The position numbers were made by a program, and so were the translations under genes. A stretch of DNA of 64,000 nt from Sediminibacterium magnilacihabitans (GTDB lineage Bacteria; Bacteroidota; Bacteroidia; Chitinophagales; Chitinophagaceae), in the NCBI GenBank assembly GCA_002973575.1, contig PVEQ01000001.1, positions 310,001-374,000 of the forward strand, read 5' to 3'. Every line of letters starts with the position of its first letter. Within the stretch, counting starts at the first letter, position 1. Shown piece by piece: positions 61,955-64,000 of the stretch. A model generated the notes under the pieces. It worked only from the letters and a program-made list of their open reading frames with translations, did no database searches and was not told where the DNA came from.

Positions 61955-63670
61955 TTAGCTTGCACAACAACTCAGCTTCGCCACATCTTTACCAAATGTG
62001 ATAGCTGCTAATTTTATTCCTTCGCCTAAAGTCAAATACGGACAAAAACTTTCAGCTAATTCTTTTACAGTAATCCCGTATTTAATGGCCATGCTTAACT
62101 GCTGAATTAATTCCCCACCTTCGGGAGCTACTACTCTAGCGCCTATTAATTTATCGGTTTCAGGATTGCGGATGAGTTTGATAAAACCTCTTGTATCATT
62201 CGCTGCTATAGCTCTTGGCACATACTTAAGCTCCAGTTTTGAAACCTCAAAGGGAATGTTCTTCGCAGTAGCCTTTACTTCATTCAGTCCTGCACCCGCC
62301 ACTTGCGGATCAGTGAACACTACCCAGGGCAGGGAAGAATAATCTGCTTTCAGTTCTGAGCCGGTAAATGCATTTTCTACCGCAATCTTTCCTTCATACG
62401 CTGCTGTGTACACAAATGCAGGAGTATTGGCAACATCACCTGCTGCATAAATATGATGCAGGTTCGTTTCCATCAATTCATTTACCTGTATATGCCCGCT
62501 ATGTGTTAATTGTAAACCGATATTTTGCAAACCGAGTTTTTGTGTGTTTGGTTTTGTACCTGAAGCTACTACTACTTTGCCCGGCTCAACTATTTTGGTA
62601 AAAGAACCATCAGGACTTTTACAATGAATGATAGTATCGTTGCCAGACTTTTCAAATTTAACTGCACGGTAATTCGGAAGAATTTCAACGCCTTCATTCT
62701 TCATGTGCTTTTCTAGTTCTTCACTGATGTCAGGGGTTTGAGTACGCAGCACACGGTCAGTAAATTCTATAATGCGGACTTTTGTTCCCAGGCGGTTATA
62801 AGCCATTGCAATTTCCAAACCAATATATCCTGCACCCATAATGGTAATACTGGCGGGTTGTTCTTCCAAATCAAATAAAGATACATTGGTGAAGTAGCCA
62901 ATATCTTTCAGTCCTTCAATATCAGGTATATTTGTAGTTGCACCTGTTGCAATAATAAATTTTAGGGCAGTGTATTCTTCTTTGCCATTTACCAAAATAG
63001 TTCTATCATCCACAAACTCTGCCCATCCTTCAATCATTTGCAGGTTTTCAAAATCACTCACTACATCCATGTACTTTTTTTGCTGAAGGTTTTTCACCAA
63101 TTGCTTTTTGTCTTTTATTACCTGTGCAAAATCAATATCAACTCCCTTTGGTTTTATACCGGAAAAGTTGGAATGTGAAGCATGGTAAGCGGTTTCCGCT
63201 GCACGGATAAGCGTTTTGGAAGGCACACATCCCACATTCACACAAGTGCCTCCAAAATCTAACCCTGCATTTACCATTAGGGTGGTTAAACCCAGTTCAT
63301 TGGCTTTAATAGCAGCTGAAAATGCAGCAGAACCGCCCCCAATAATGATTAAATCAAATTGGGTTGCTTTACTTTGAGTCAGTCCATCATTATTCGCTTC
63401 TTTTGCTCGGTAAGCGGGTGTTTGATTGATTGCATGTATAATTTCTTCTTTGGAAATTTGGTCGGGACTAAAGGCAATTTCTCCTTTGCCGTTTGAATAA
63501 CTTACTTTCTTTGAGAGGATACCATTTTGTGTTTCCAGCAAACGTTCAATACTTACAGCACAATGGTCACAGGTCATACCTGTTATATCGAGGGAGAGTT
63601 TTTCTTCCCTTGTATTGTTGCTGTTAATGTGCCCAGCATCGGGGCTTAACATTCTTTTTAAAAAATTCAT
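61955..63670 (-). CDS. merA: Mercuric reductase with N-terminal heavy-metal domain
   Basis: A 571-residue flavoprotein that reduces Hg(II) to Hg(0). The N-terminal HMA domain has GMTCDHCAVSIERLLE; the disulfide oxidoreductase core has FAD motif IIGGGSAAFSAA, redox site GGTCVNVGCVPSK (~140-152), NAD motif MGAGYIGLEIA and AAGDVANT; the tail carries the MerA tyrosine CPYLTLGEGIKLAA and the vicinal cysteines in AKLSCCAS, which define MerA. A TTG at 63697 extends the frame, but the ATG at 63670 is preferred. A cysteine/histidine-rich lipoprotein lies 46 bases upstream on the same strand. No MerR, MerT or MerP is seen in the window; MerT or MerR may lie beyond it. Confidence 0.92.
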   Translation of the reverse strand: MNFLKRMLSPDAGHINSNNTREEKLSLDITGMTCDHCAVSIERLLETQNGILSKKVSYSNGKGEIAFSPDQISKEEIIHAINQTPAYRAKEANNDGLTQSKATQFDLIIIGGGSAAFSAAIKANELGLTTLMVNAGLDFGGTCVNVGCVPSKTLIRAAETAYHASHSNFSGIKPKGVDIDFAQVIKDKKQLVKNLQQKKYMDVVSDFENLQMIEGWAEFVDDRTILVNGKEEYTALKFIIATGATTNIPDIEGLKDIGYFTNVSLFDLEEQPASITIMGAGYIGLEIAMAYNRLGTKVRIIEFTDRVLRTQTPDISEELEKHMKNEGVEILPNYRAVKFEKSGNDTIIHCKSPDGSFTKIVEPGKVVVASGTKPNTQKLGLQNIGLQLTHSGHIQVNELMETNLHHIYAAGDVANTPAFVYTAAYEGKIAVENAFTGSELKADYSSLPWVVFTDPQVAGAGLNEVKATAKNIPFEVSKLELKYVPRAIAANDTRGFIKLIRNPETDKLIGARVVAPEGGELIQQLSMAIKYGITVKELAESFCPYLTLGEGIKLAAITFGKDVAKLSCCAS

Positions 63671-63716
63671 CTGAATTGATTTATTGCTTTCTGGCAAAAA
63701 TTAATACAATATAGAC

Positions 63717-63986
63717 TTAATTGGCAGGCGTATTTTTACAATCTTCCGTACAAGTATGCCCTTTTTCGCCATGTGCATATACATGACTCTCGTTTTTACA
63801 TGCATCTGTGCATACATGGTCTTTTAAAGCAATCGTAGTTGTGTTGATTGTACTGTCTGTTGCCGGATGCTGCGCCATACAGGCCGTATCACATTTATGT
63901 CCTTTCTCTTCATGTGCAGGATTTGCAGAAGATTGACAGGCAACTAATGAGCCTGCCACCAAAAATGTTAATAATAATTGTTTCAT
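63717..63986 (-). CDS. Small cysteine/histidine-rich lipoprotein upstream of merA
   Basis: An 89-residue lipoprotein (SLVAC, cysteine 17) with repeated EEKGHKCDTAC, DHVCTDAC and GEKGHTCTEDC motifs, so it has three HxC-x3-C-like metal-binding segments. The location right before merA suggests mercury or another soft metal ligand. I do not recognise a named family. The promoter lies beyond the window. Confidence 0.7.
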   Translation of the reverse strand: MKQLLLTFLVAGSLVACQSSANPAHEEKGHKCDTACMAQHPATDSTINTTTIALKDHVCTDACKNESHVYAHGEKGHTCTEDCKNTPAN

Positions 63987-64000
63987 GGTTTATATTTTTT

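Noticed and set aside
1..64000. CRISPR arrays, tRNA and rRNA genes
   Set aside because: No regularly spaced direct repeats, no cloverleaf-like segment and no rRNA motif were noticed by eye. A dedicated scan could still find a tRNA.

Overview
The window reads as a Bacteroidota chromosome segment, most like the Chitinophagaceae or a related soil/water lineage. The signs are a SusC/SusD polysaccharide locus, lipoprotein-rich operons, a LytTR two-component pair beside a TonB-type barrel, DUF6029, DUF6789 and DUF6796 proteins, and a MobA/MobC/TraG mobilisation module of the Bacteroidetes kind. No rRNA, tRNA or CRISPR array was seen. The taxon is inferred from gene families only.

Layout. (1) 1-11.1 kb: a fructan utilisation locus, SusC, SusD, a DUF4960 surface lipoprotein and three consecutive GH32 enzymes, closed by a terminator. 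(2) 11.2-15.7 kb: a restriction-modification locus with an S24/LexA-like regulator behind its own dyad operator, a large N6-adenine methylase and a PD-(D/E)xK-like partner broken by one in-frame TAG. (3) 16.3-20.7 kb: a LytTR response regulator and histidine kinase divergent from an outer-membrane beta-barrel protein; this block looks richer in G+C than its surroundings. (4) 20.8-22.0 kb: two decayed mobile-element genes, the C-terminal part of a TraG coupling protein and the C-terminal part of a large serine recombinase, joined head to head. (5) 22.2-49.2 kb: a mobilisable element with tyrosine integrase, DUF1016 nuclease, a bacterial ubiquitin-like operon (E1-JAB fusion, E2-like protein without any cysteine, two-domain ubiquitin-like protein) divergent from a sigma-like/ImmA-IrrE operon, the T4 coupling protein, relaxase and MobC with an oriT-like dyad. 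A defence-rich stretch follows: DUF488 pair, HNH protein, Mpi-type invertase, type IIG methylase. Then come RadC, a sulfur/persulfide cargo operon with two Crp/Fnr regulators, DUF932 and SSB. (6) 49.8-64 kb: a thiol/redox and mercury stretch (Omp28, TlpA, DUF6029, DinB, AhpD-like, peroxiredoxin, YceI, thioredoxins, rhodanese-thioredoxin, MerA).

Most striking observations. First, the serine invertase at 35.9-36.5 kb lies beside a 23-base inverted repeat (one mismatch) that encloses the 3' end of the type IIG methylase and an oppositely oriented, homologous, promoterless C-terminal cassette. Inversion would swap the last ~115 residues of the methylase in frame, so this looks like a phase-variable restriction system. 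Second, the ubiquitin-like operon is flanked by conjugation genes and paired with a sigma-like/metalloprotease operon. Third, five start sites in the redox stretch carry the same promoter-like motif (TGTAAGG-type -35, exactly 14 bases, CGTC-type -10), which predicts one extracytoplasmic-function sigma regulon.

How the parts work together. The sugar locus captures, imports and cleaves fructan. The mobile element brings transfer functions, several nuclease or modification systems and a sulfur detoxification operon. The redox stretch looks like a coordinated envelope and thiol stress response that also includes mercuric reductase. Type IV secretion channel genes are absent from the window, so transfer would need a helper or genes outside it.
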